Positions 38,928-48,206 of a stretch of DNA of 64,000 nucleotides are shown here, piece by piece (the stretch's first letter is position 1; each line of letters begins with the position of its first letter). The notes under the pieces are model-generated. The model saw nothing but the letters and a program-made list of their open reading frames with translations. It had not been told where the DNA came from and searched no databases. Source of the stretch: Martensiomyces pterosporus. Taxonomy: Eukaryota > Kickxellomycota > Kickxellomycetes > Kickxellales > Kickxellaceae. Where the stretch lies: positions 1-64,000 of the forward strand of contig MU603976.1 of NCBI GenBank assembly GCA_025201845.1, in the 5' to 3' direction. Both the position numbers and the translations under genes were made by a program.

Positions 38928-40889
38928 ATGGACATTAACGACATTTTCAGGGAATCTGTAACCAACAAGACGCTCACCTCGAGCAAGCGCAAGCTGGGAG
39001 CTGCACCCAGTATGCGAATGCTGCAGGAAGGCGGCTACGGAATCGTAAGCTCCGCTGGCGATTCTAGCAAGCGGCCTCGCCACGGCGACGCGGCACCACA
39101 CGCAGGAGCAGATGTGGGTGCTGGCTCGGACAGAGACGCGTCCGACACAAACGAGCGTGAGGCCGACGACGACGAGGGCGGTCGCTTTTTCTCTGACGGC
39201 CTGACAGCCAAAGAAAAGGGCGTCCTCAGCTGGGTCGATCACATGGAGGAAGTGGAGGATGCTCTGGATCACTCTGCAGTCCAGCGGCTGATCTTGCGCT
39301 TGGAGCGCGCGGTGTCCAAAAACACGCAAGATCGGATCAAACACGCGCAGTCTCCCGAAGACTTTGCTGAATCCGAGGCCGAGCTGGACGAAGCCATCCA
39401 GCGGCTGTTTCTGTTGGCCAACGACGTGCAGTACCTGAGCCTGCTGCAGGACCTGGGAGCGCTGCCAACACTGGTAGGCCTGATGGCCCACGAGAATGCA
39501 GATATCGCCATGGATGTCATCCAGCTGGTGGTTGAGTTGACTGCGGAGGACTCCTGGAGCCAGGAGGGCGAGTCGCAAGAGGAGCGCAACGCAGTGGAGT
39601 CGTTTGTACGTGCTCTGGCGGAGAACGAGTTTTTCGAAATGCTTGGAGAGAATCTGCGTAGGCTCAACGAGGAACCCGACACGTCTGAGGGCGAGGCTGA
39701 CCGCCAAGGCGTGTTCCAGACGCTCAGCCTGGTTGAAAACCTGGTTTCTCTGAGCGTGAAGCTTGCCGAGCCAGCAGTCAAGTCTATGAGGCTGCTGGAC
39801 TGGCTGCAGACCCGGATCGCAGCTACATTCGCCAAAGCGACCTCGGCCAGAAAACTGAGCGACTCGAACCAGCAGTACGCGGCCGAAATCACATCGATCC
39901 TGCTGCAAACCTCGCCCAAGATCTGTCACTGGGCTGGAGACACTTTCGTTGACGCGCTACTGAGATGCCTGGCCAAATACCGCAAGCACACACCCGAGGA
40001 CGACATTGAGATGGAATATCTGGAGAACATCGTCGACTCCCTGTGCATGCTTGTGGGCACAGCCAGGGGAAAGGAGGCGTTCCTGCAGCTTGAGGGCGTA
40101 GAACTGCTGGTTCTGCTGCAGAAGCAGCAGCACGTGGCCAGACTCTTGTCGCTCAAAATCCTTGATTATGCGCTGTCACCCATGCCACCTTCGGCAGCAG
40201 ACACGGGCAGCGATTCCGGGGATGCTAATGGCAGCAGCGACGGCGACGATCAAAAGATAGCAGATCCTGATAGGGTCGCAAGGACGATTGCGAAGCGGTA
40301 CATCGACGGGCTTGGGCTGAAGCATCTGTTTTCGGTGTTTATGCGGCACGGCAAGGGCGACATGCAAAAGCTGTTCAAAAAGCACCCCGAGGTCGATGAG
40401 CGTGCGGTCAGCTGCATCGCCTGGCTGTTCCGCCTGGCTGGCCGCGACACTCCGGCGCATTGGCGTGTGCTGGCCAAGTTCATCCCGTCGCCGTCGGATG
40501 ACTCTGGGTGGAAGTCCCGCATTGACAGGCTTGTCGAGCTCAATGTTGCGTTCTACGACCGCGTCAAAGAAGCGGAGGGCCAACTCGGCGATCCTGACAG
40601 CGAGGATGAGGATGGTGGAGATGGGTATTTGCTGCGTCTGGATGCTGGCTTGTTTTCGCTACAGATGACGGACATCATCATCGCGTTTATTGTCGGTGAG
40701 CAGCAAGTAGCAGAGCGTGTCGAGCAGCGGCTGAGGCGGAAGGGCAGGACAATGGCGATGGTCAGCGATGAGCTGGCCGAATACATCTCCGTAAAGCGAG
40801 CCAGGTCTCTCTCCAAGACTGCATCAGATGAAGACAGCAGGGGCAACCTCGACACTGTGGACATCTCTCGCTTGCTAGATAGTTTGTAG
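38928..40889 (+). CDS. CTNNBL1: Beta-catenin-like protein 1, Prp19-complex factor (653 aa)
   Basis: The start is the ATG at 38928 (MDINDIFRE); the frame is open upstream, but that stretch is low-complexity CT-rich sequence. Armadillo-type helices cover about residues 90-600, with family segments LERAVSKNTQDRIKH, FLLANDVQYLSLLQDLGALPTL split over neighbouring helices, EEERNAVESFV-like, LLQTSPKICHW and YLENIVDSLCMLV. CTNNBL1 is a component of the CDC5L-Prp19 spliceosome complex; human CTNNBL1 is 563 aa, so this copy is longer at both ends. The N-terminal 60 residues are Arg/Lys-rich and acidic in turn, likely a nuclear-localisation region. Fission yeast has a homologue and budding yeast does not. 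Confidence 0.92.
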   Translation: MDINDIFRESVTNKTLTSSKRKLGAAPSMRMLQEGGYGIVSSAGDSSKRPRHGDAAPHAGADVGAGSDRDASDTNEREADDDEGGRFFSDGLTAKEKGVLSWVDHMEEVEDALDHSAVQRLILRLERAVSKNTQDRIKHAQSPEDFAESEAELDEAIQRLFLLANDVQYLSLLQDLGALPTLVGLMAHENADIAMDVIQLVVELTAEDSWSQEGESQEERNAVESFVRALAENEFFEMLGENLRRLNEEPDTSEGEADRQGVFQTLSLVENLVSLSVKLAEPAVKSMRLLDWLQTRIAATFAKATSARKLSDSNQQYAAEITSILLQTSPKICHWAGDTFVDALLRCLAKYRKHTPEDDIEMEYLENIVDSLCMLVGTARGKEAFLQLEGVELLVLLQKQQHVARLLSLKILDYALSPMPPSAADTGSDSGDANGSSDGDDQKIADPDRVARTIAKRYIDGLGLKHLFSVFMRHGKGDMQKLFKKHPEVDERAVSCIAWLFRLAGRDTPAHWRVLAKFIPSPSDDSGWKSRIDRLVELNVAFYDRVKEAEGQLGDPDSEDEDGGDGYLLRLDAGLFSLQMTDIIIAFIVGEQQVAERVEQRLRRKGRTMAMVSDELAEYISVKRARSLSKTASDEDSRGNLDTVDISRLLDSL

Positions 40890-41039
40890 CATCTTGGGAT
40901 GCAAGCTTGAGCCTTTTTATTATTATAACATGCACGTATTGTAGAATTCCGCACGTCTGCTGTACGCCACACAGGAGAGCCCAGGCAGGAAAAATAGCGT
41001 GTGCTCGGCAGACCCCGTAACGGAGCCTCTCCCCCCTGT

Positions 41040-42350
41040 TCACCAGACCTTGTTCATCAGCTGGAGCGACATCTCAACGCCCAGGAAGCACGCAGCATTG
41101 GCAGGGAAGGCACGGAGCATTGCAGGACCCATTCCGCGGAACAGAGCACCAGCACCCTCGGTGCGCATCATCTCAACAAAGACCTGGCGCACGCCGGTGT
41201 ACTTTCCTTCGGGGGCAGTCTGCAGACGGGATTTGAGCACATCAGGGGGGATTGCAACAGCCCAGTTGGCCATGCCAGCGAGACCGCCAGCGGTGACAAT
41301 GGCGAGGGGCGAGATAGAGCCCTGGCCAGCGCTCTGGCTGGTGAGGGCCTTCTTGATCAGCTCGTAGGCGCCAAAGTAGGCGACGCTGCCGGGGACATCG
41401 CGGAGGAGAGTGGCACAGGTGCCCTTGAACAAGCTCGTGATGCCGCCAGTGCGGACAATGCCGAGCGCCGCGTCGATCGGGCCCTTGTAGGCGACGCCTG
41501 CGCCGCCTGCGCCGGCAACCTGGAGCGTGCACTTGATGCGCTCCATGGGAGCCATGACTGCTGTGGTTGGGATGGCTGAGAATCCTCCGGCGAAGAGAAT
41601 CTGGTTGGTCGAGAGCTTGTCGGTAGGCGACTACACACAGTTTGTTTGGTGGAAATTGGTTGGCGCATCAAAAGGGGGAGGTGCGTGCGGGTCGGCAGGA
41701 TCAGTTTAGCATCAGGCTGCTTGGCCTTGTCAAGCAAAAAAAAAAAAAAAAAAAAACCCCCTCGCAGTGGGTTTTCTGCTGCCAGGGCGCTATTTGGCTA
41801 GGATCGCTGGGCCCGGAGCAAAGAGTGCCCCCGAGAGAGGGGGCGTGGACAGCCAGGGAGCCTCATGCATGCACTGATTCACCAGTCCCTCATGCATAGC
41901 ACCCACCCGTGCTCTCCGGGACATGTGAAAGGGTGGAGCGTTTGCCGATACTGGCGGGCAATGGCACTAGCCACTGACTCCATGAAGCAGCAGCTGAGCA
42001 CTTACCAGGTTGTACACCGAGCGCATAATCTTCTGGCCCAGATCATAGCCCCAGAAGCAGATGGCAAAGACAGGGGTGGCTCCAACGAGAGGCGCACCCA
42101 TTCCGCGGTACATGCCACGAATGCCGTTCTCGGCGAGGGTCTTGCGGAAGCAGTCGAGGGTGCTCTTGTACTCGGTCGAGGTCTGCATTCTGACCTTGAG
42201 GAGGTCCAGCGGGTGGCCAGCAGCTACAAGACACATGCCGCCAAAGCCGCCGGACAGAAACGATTTGACTCCAGAGGTGCCGGACGAAGCCTTGGGCTTC
42301 TCCTCGACAACAACGGCAGGGGTGGTAGGAGCAGCAACTTCAGACGACAT
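41040..42350 (-). CDS. CRC1: Mitochondrial carnitine/acylcarnitine carrier (311 aa, one intron)
   Basis: Exon 1 is 42350-42006 and exon 2 is 41630-41040, with a 375-bp phase-0 intron (GTAAGT...TAG). The three signatures HPLDLLKVRMQT, APMERIKCTLQ and PPDVLKSRLQTAP are the ones of the carnitine/acylcarnitine branch (SLC25A20, yeast Crc1). It exchanges acylcarnitine for carnitine across the inner membrane so that acetyl or acyl units made in peroxisomes can be oxidised. The intron contains a 21-A run. The 5'-UTR carries a 34-bp alternating pyrimidine-purine tract. An acyl-CoA ligase with a peroxisomal C-terminus is 8 kb away, in the same pathway. Confidence 0.93.
41736..41756. repeat. Homopolymer run of 21 A in the CRC1 intron
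   Basis: Twenty-one A on the plus strand, so T on the coding strand. It is the longest such run seen in this window and followed by CCCC. Confidence 0.9.
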
Positions 42351-43596
42351 TTTTGTGCTGTTATTTTTCCGCTGGGACTGTATGCGTGTGTATGTGCGCG
42401 TGCGCGTGCGCGGTGGTTAGCTAGGAAGGTGGGGGGAGAAAAGCGTGGGCGTAGTGGTATTGATACAGAGCAAAGAGAAGAGAGAGCTGAACGGGATGAA
42501 GAACAAAAAGGTCTGCTGCTCCTGAGAGCGGGCGGGGGTATTTATAGCGGAATGCACGTATGCGGAAGGCGTGAGCATGAATGCGCGCAGCAGCAAAGCA
42601 GCAGCTGGTATCCAGAGCGGGCTCTGGGCACATGAAGGTGCGTTTGGCAGCCCCGGCTGCAGCGTCAGCGCTTGGGCGGGACGGAGCGTGACTATCCAAG
42701 AGCGAGTGCTTGATTAGTGCCTCTTTTCGCTTATCTCTTGGGATGATAAGGGATTGGCGCAGACAAACTCCCCTCCTGCTCCGCCCAAGATGCGCAAGCA
42801 GCAGTCGCAGCAGCACCCATTTGCCGGCGGAAGGCTTAATTTCTCATGTGTGCGGCGGGGGCGCTGGCAGCAATAATGCCCCGCTGCGAGCAAGAAAAGG
42901 CACAGGCGCAGAGAAGTGGCTCTTGCGCCGCCTATGGCAGCAGCCGTGCCTACGGGCCACAGCCATATATTTGCGCTGGTCCACAAGGGAGATAGCTGGA
43001 GAAATTCTCCACTCCCCAGCAGCGGATAAAGCCCGCTGAATCTTATCAGCGTGCTGCTGCCCTGAAAGCTGCTTCTTGATTACTTTGCAGCAGCGTAGCC
43101 AAAGGTGCTAGTCCTCAATACATGGGGTGCTAATATGTGCACTTGCCGCTGCTGCCATATCCAGCGCTGAGATTTTCTCGAGTGTGAGGCCCCTGCCGCA
43201 AAGCCGGTCAAAAGTAGACAAGTGCAGGCCAAGCACGCAGCTCCCGTGTTCTTTATCTAATCTGCAAATAGACGTGAATGCGGGAGAGGGTGTGCGTGGT
43301 GTTGGCAACCACCAAGGCGCCGATTTGCTTATCTTTCGCCGAGCATCCACCGTCCACTGCTGCCTTCACGTGCGCAAATGCAGAGGCGCCTTCACGTTTG
43401 GCAGGGAGCAGCTGAAGATGCACCACGCAGCTAGGTTATTAGTCGTCTGTTTATTGAGGTAGGACAAAGACAAGCAACAAAAGATAGACAAGGCAAAGTG
43501 GCTGCTGGGGATGCGCAAGGCGTGCGACGACTGCTGCCTCTTCACAACACTCATTCCATTTTTTGGGGGAGATCCAGTGGCGGCAGCGCAGCTCGC
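42351..43596. other. Intergenic, 1.25 kb, CRC1 promoter side and 3' side of cytochrome b5
   Basis: The CRC1-proximal part is A/G-rich (C/T-rich on the coding strand). The 80-codon frame 43108-43350 on the minus strand matches nothing I know. No gene is supported. Confidence 0.55.
42379..42412. repeat. 34-bp perfectly alternating pyrimidine-purine tract before CRC1
   Basis: A TG/TA/CG alternation without a break, 29 bp upstream of the CRC1 ATG. Such runs can adopt Z-DNA under negative supercoiling; whether it does so here is not shown. Confidence 0.85.
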
Positions 43597-44265
43597 CTAG
43601 AGGTACCACTTGTAGGCGACAATGGCGGCCGCGAAGGCAAGAGGGATCAGGAATCCAAGCGAGCTACTACTCAGAGCGGGAAAAGAAGCAAAGTGCATAG
43701 GCGGGGTGTGTTAGCTGTGGGTCTACTGGTGATGCCGCCATTTCTTGCGGCCATGCCGCCACACATGCCAGATACAGCCTGCAGGCCCGTGGAAATGGAA
43801 GGCGCGAGAACATTGCACTTACTTGTTCTGCTTGGTGCGGAGGTGGGCGTGCTCGCCATCGGTCTCCTCACGGCGAGGAATGGATGTGGGAGGGGCACCC
43901 TATGCAAATCAAAAGGCGCGAAAACAGAACATGCAACATGCCTGTATTTAGTGTGTGGCCAGTAACCCACGGCAGGCAGGCCCTTTTTTTGCATTTCTAC
44001 GGCGGCCAGCTGCAGCTGCAATGGCACTTACCTCAAGGTCTCCGATTTCGTATTGCTTCAGGAGGTCGCGTGCATCCTCGGAGTGGCCAATGTCCTCAAA
44101 GGCCTCGGTGGCGTTGATGCCGGCGTGCTCGAGGAGGACCTCCTCTCCACCAGGATGCTCATCAAGGAACTTGGTAATGTCATAGACCTTGCCGTGAATG
44201 ACAACCCAGATGTCCTCGCGAGTGCTGTGCTTGCGGATTTCAGCGGCGGTGTATGACTTTGACAT
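43597..44265 (-). CDS. CYB5: Cytochrome b5, tail-anchored (125 aa, two introns)
   Basis: Exons are 44265-44032, 43899-43823 and 43663-43597, joined at GTAAGT donors and TAG acceptors (phases 0 and 2). The heme domain has [13 protein letters not shown] with the first heme-ligand His, and the second His lies in the segment ending GHSEDA. After a hydrophilic linker ([11 protein letters not shown]), the third exon encodes only the tail anchor [19 protein letters not shown], which puts the protein in the ER membrane facing the cytosol. Heme-bearing b5 takes electrons from the NADH reductase for desaturases and sterol enzymes. The total length fits the family (about 120-130 aa). The splice sites are clean, and the third exon would be missed by an intronless search. 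Confidence 0.93.
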
Positions 44266-44743
44266 GGCTTTGCTTTCTTGCCCCTATTCGCGTCGAGCAG
44301 AGTTAATATAAAAAAAAGTAGAGAAAGGATAAATGGAAGGGTTCTAAGTTGCAAGGGAAAAAAGGAGTGAAAAGATGCTCGGAGACAGCAGCACCAGGGC
44401 GGGAGGAGCGAACCACTCCAGCGGGGCGCCCACAGTGCCCGCTTTCCCGCGCTGGCCGCCACACCATGCCCGGCGAGTCGCCCAGGCACTCAGAAGCCGA
44501 GCCGAGCCGAGAACCGGACAAGCAGGCAGAAGCGCATGACATCGGCAGCGGCTCTGCTGCGATCACAGCATGCAAAAAGGCGCGAGTTGCTGCCGACTGC
44601 TTCTCTCCCAATGCGCATGCATCTCTCTCAATCGCCTCTGCCCTAATCTCAGTTCAGCAGTCCTTTCATTTGTTTTATTCACCCGCTCTTGAATCTGCAC
44701 CCGCTGCCTTACCACGCAGGTCTACGGTACTTTCAAAAGGCAG
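44266..44743. other. Divergent promoter, 478 bp, CYB5 and ELL
   Basis: It includes A/G-rich sequence near CYB5 (44310-44380). No gene is seen. Confidence 0.6.
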
Positions 44744-47743
44744 ATGGCCACTCAGCCAGCCGCGCCAGTGCTATTTATAAAGCTCCCCAGAAATGTTGTC
44801 GAGCGCCTGCAAACCATAGCGCCGTCGGAAATTCAGCTGTCCTTGGGCGGTGGAGACAAGAACGTCTCTGGCGCGCTCTCTATAGGCAGCGCTCGCTATG
44901 ACGTTCGGTACAGAGCAGAACGCAGTGGTGCGCCCCGCCTGTTCCAGGGCAAGGCGCCGCCGTATTCTGGCGAGGGCGAGTGTGCGAACTGGGTATCGCG
45001 GGGACGAGTCGCTGGGAAGCTCACCGTCTTGCAGCCAAGGTCCAGGACATCAGCGGCACCGGCGGCAGATAGAAGGGCTGCAAACACGGCAGCTGGCATG
45101 GCAGGCCATAGCAGCCGCACAGGTGCCACAAACGCCGAGCAGCCTGCACCACACCAGACAAGCCTCTCTGCACAGCCCTCAAAACAAGAGCCCCTAGCAA
45201 GAGCAAGGAGCAGCAGCGCAGCCAAGGCCGCAGTGGTGCCTCAAAAGAAGCCAGGCATTGTCAAGCAGAACAGAGAGATGCTTCGCGAACGGCTGCTCCA
45301 CTACTTGGCGTACTCGCCGTTGGAGGAGTCCCAGGTGTTTGAAAAAATAAAGGCGCCTAGTGCGCTGGCCCTTGATACTTTGGCATCTATAGGGAAGAAA
45401 TCAGGTACGCTGTGGACGCTGCTTCCTGAGAAGTACAAGGACGTGCAAATCGAGGCCTGGCCAAGGTACAACGACCGTGTGAGAGCCCAGGTCATCAGCA
45501 ACGCTCTGGATGCCTTCGACTCGCTAGGTTTACCAGATGATGACCCAGACCGCGTGCGAATGAAGCAGATCCAGCGCAGACTGGTCGAGGGTCCGGAGCC
45601 CAGCTCCAGCAGTCTTCCAGCTGCAAGCAACCCACCGCCTTCTCTTTCGCCTCCAACCGCACCAAAACCCACTCACAATGCCCCGGCTCCTCTTCCGGTT
45701 CTTGATGGCGGATCTACTGCAAGCTTGCCAGGTTCTTTGGCAGGCGCCTCTAATGCCCCGGCCACAGTGGCAGCACTAAAAAGCCCCAGTGTGCCTTCCC
45801 TAAGCCTGCCAAAGGACCCGCCATCAGCAAAGAAGAAGCCAACACGCTCGGTCATTGCCCCTACACTTGCAAAGAAGATTGGGATGAAGGCGCCAAAACC
45901 AGTAAAGCGAAAGCCCGCAGCAACAGCTGCTTCCAGCACCCCTTCTACATCAGCACCAGCACCAGCACACCATGGATCGACCCCTGATAGCAGTGAATCC
46001 AGTACCCATGCTCCGACGAGAGGCACTGGCTCAGGAACCGCCGATCGCACGTCGATGCCAAGCAAGGCTGCAAAAGAGGCAGCCCAGCCAGCCAACAGGC
46101 CCACATCAAATAACCAAAACAGTGGCACATCGGAAACAGAAAAAGGAAATGGCGCAGATGAGGAAGGCGAGCTCAATGACCGTGACGCCTTAGAGGAGGG
46201 CGAGACTTCGAGCTCTGAAAACGGCGACAACACGCGCAAATCAGAGTCCCGGCTACCAGGGGCGCCTAATAGCTTGCCCAAGACTGGGTCTAGTGGCCAG
46301 ACAACGGCAGCACACATGCGCACCAGCTCAGTACAGCACACGTTCGGCGAAGGGCTGCGCAGCCGACGCCGCCTATCGGTTGACAGAAAGGGTTTTCGGC
46401 GGCTGCGTGCAGAGTCCGACGCACACCCTGCGTCAGATGCCGAGGCTGACTATGGTCTGCATCCACGGCTATCGAAGCGCTGGAGCAGAAGTCGGAGCCG
46501 CAGTCCGATGTTGGCAGACAACTTTGAGGGCTCATCCAGCCGCTCGCATAGCCACAACCCGCACCTGCCGAGCGAGGATGCGGCAGCCAATGGTAGCAGT
46601 GGCAGCGGTGCCTTGAGCGAGGATAGGGCGAAGCAGCCTGTTCAAGTGAGATCGCGGCCGCTTCAGACGCAGTCCTTTGCAATGTCGCCGGGGATCTCGT
46701 CGCCGCATGTGCCTAGCGTCGAGACTGAGGCCGCAGTGAATAGAGTGCATGAAAGACTCGTCCAAGAGATGGCTGACCGGCGGATACCCACAGTGTATGT
46801 GAACAGCAGCAACGCAAACCGCTCGGCAGGAACCGGCCCTGCAATGGCTGACTCAGAGCCAGCTGATGGATCCAGGAGTGCTGCAAGACCCAGGCACCCT
46901 CGTGGTCCCTCTCTCTCGCCCATCGCTACCTTGCCCCAATCGCTGTCGCCTTTGCCAGCACCAAAGATCGAGCGCGCCGAAACAATCGAGGACCTAGAAC
47001 GGCTCCAGGAACTGCTCGCAACGACGTATTCGGAATACAGCCAGCTGCGGATCAGGATTGATAGCCACTGCACGGAATTTGAGCCTCTCTCTGCAGCTCT
47101 CTCATCTGCGCTTGCTGAGTGCCGCGAGGCGCGGAGGAGTGCATTGGAGAAGAAGAAATCAAATGAGGCAGATCGCGAAGAAGGAGAGGAGATCCCGGGT
47201 GATGGGTCGCTTGCATCGGAACTTAGTCTAAATGTCGACCCAACAGCTGACAAGTGCCTGCCGGACGGGAGCAGGCTGTATTGGTACGAAACGGATGACG
47301 GCGCTGCGTGGCTCACGGATAGCCCTCTGATGCCTCCAGCACAAGGCCGGGCATCTGACCAAGCGCCAGATGGAGCCGACCAGCCTGTTCGTAGTCGATT
47401 GCTGCTGCCTGCAGAGGCGCATGTGCTGAAGACAAACCAAGCCATTGTGGACCGATATGCCGAGCTTGATGGGGATGATGTGCGCCGGTGGGCTCGGCGG
47501 TACTTGCAGCTACATGCAGTGATCGAGCAGATGAGCAAGGAGATGGAGCGCGCATATGCTCGGATCTCTGGCAGTCTTTTGGCCGAATGCGAGGCGCTTA
47601 GGGACGAGCTAGGCGAGTGCCAGACAGACAGCATGTTTGATGGGGATAGCCAGCGAGACGGACATGTCCTGGACATGGATTCTTACCGCAACTCTGTGGC
47701 CACTTTGCCGGAATCTGGCGACGGAGCTGCCTCCAAGTCATAA
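44744..47743 (+). CDS. ELL-family RNA polymerase II elongation factor (999 aa)
   Basis: An ELL domain lies at about residues 165-280: REMLRERLLHYLAYSPL and QVFEKIKAP, then TLWTLLPEKYKDVQIEAWP, which matches the family's 'Y.L....YKEVQ..WP.Y' pattern. A C-terminal region at about 740-950 carries the occludin/ELL-type helix (DLERLQELLATTYSEYSQLR, with a matching end ARRYLQLHAVIEQMSKEM). A long disordered, Ser/Pro/Ala-rich middle joins the two. ELL stimulates elongation and snRNA synthesis in super- and little-elongation complexes; fission yeast has Ell1, budding yeast has none. The start is the ATG at 44744 and there is no obvious intron. The length is greater than human ELL (621 aa) because of the linker. 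Confidence 0.82.
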   Translation: MATQPAAPVLFIKLPRNVVERLQTIAPSEIQLSLGGGDKNVSGALSIGSARYDVRYRAERSGAPRLFQGKAPPYSGEGECANWVSRGRVAGKLTVLQPRSRTSAAPAADRRAANTAAGMAGHSSRTGATNAEQPAPHQTSLSAQPSKQEPLARARSSSAAKAAVVPQKKPGIVKQNREMLRERLLHYLAYSPLEESQVFEKIKAPSALALDTLASIGKKSGTLWTLLPEKYKDVQIEAWPRYNDRVRAQVISNALDAFDSLGLPDDDPDRVRMKQIQRRLVEGPEPSSSSLPAASNPPPSLSPPTAPKPTHNAPAPLPVLDGGSTASLPGSLAGASNAPATVAALKSPSVPSLSLPKDPPSAKKKPTRSVIAPTLAKKIGMKAPKPVKRKPAATAASSTPSTSAPAPAHHGSTPDSSESSTHAPTRGTGSGTADRTSMPSKAAKEAAQPANRPTSNNQNSGTSETEKGNGADEEGELNDRDALEEGETSSSENGDNTRKSESRLPGAPNSLPKTGSSGQTTAAHMRTSSVQHTFGEGLRSRRRLSVDRKGFRRLRAESDAHPASDAEADYGLHPRLSKRWSRSRSRSPMLADNFEGSSSRSHSHNPHLPSEDAAANGSSGSGALSEDRAKQPVQVRSRPLQTQSFAMSPGISSPHVPSVETEAAVNRVHERLVQEMADRRIPTVYVNSSNANRSAGTGPAMADSEPADGSRSAARPRHPRGPSLSPIATLPQSLSPLPAPKIERAETIEDLERLQELLATTYSEYSQLRIRIDSHCTEFEPLSAALSSALAECREARRSALEKKKSNEADREEGEEIPGDGSLASELSLNVDPTADKCLPDGSRLYWYETDDGAAWLTDSPLMPPAQGRASDQAPDGADQPVRSRLLLPAEAHVLKTNQAIVDRYAELDGDDVRRWARRYLQLHAVIEQMSKEMERAYARISGSLLAECEALRDELGECQTDSMFDGDSQRDGHVLDMDSYRNSVATLPESGDGAASKS

Positions 47744-48206
47744 ACAGCAGAATGCGCGTATCTCTGCTTGCTTTGCGCACGCCGGCAAATGCTCGCTTTA
47801 TACCAGCAGCATATTTCTGCGGGAACTCAGCTCAGCTCTCGTGCCTGCATGTGACCACAACGCCGTCTCTCTGATGGCCTTAGCTCGCTGCCAATCGCTC
47901 GCTCTGGTGAACCAGCCCAAGGCTGCATATCCACTGTGTTCTGGGCTGTGCTGATCGCCTTTGTCAGGTCAGCCTCCATGCTAGCCACCGCTTTCTCCTC
48001 TCGTCCGTTACAAACACCTTCCTTTATCATCTGCTATCGCTTGTACTGTACTTTGCAATCCCTTATCCAGTCACATTCCGCAATACACATTGCATAGTCA
48101 AATTGGAAATTTGCCGCTCAGTTTCTCGTCTTTTTTGTCTTGTTAGTTGCTTCTCTTTCCCCAGCCGCCGCCGCTTCTCGCCTCACCCCGCCTCCATTTC
48201 GTTCTG
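47744..48206. other. Intergenic, 463 bp
   Basis: This is 3' of ELL and the promoter of the transporter; a T/C-rich tract at about 48120-48190 precedes the ATG. No gene is seen. Confidence 0.6.
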
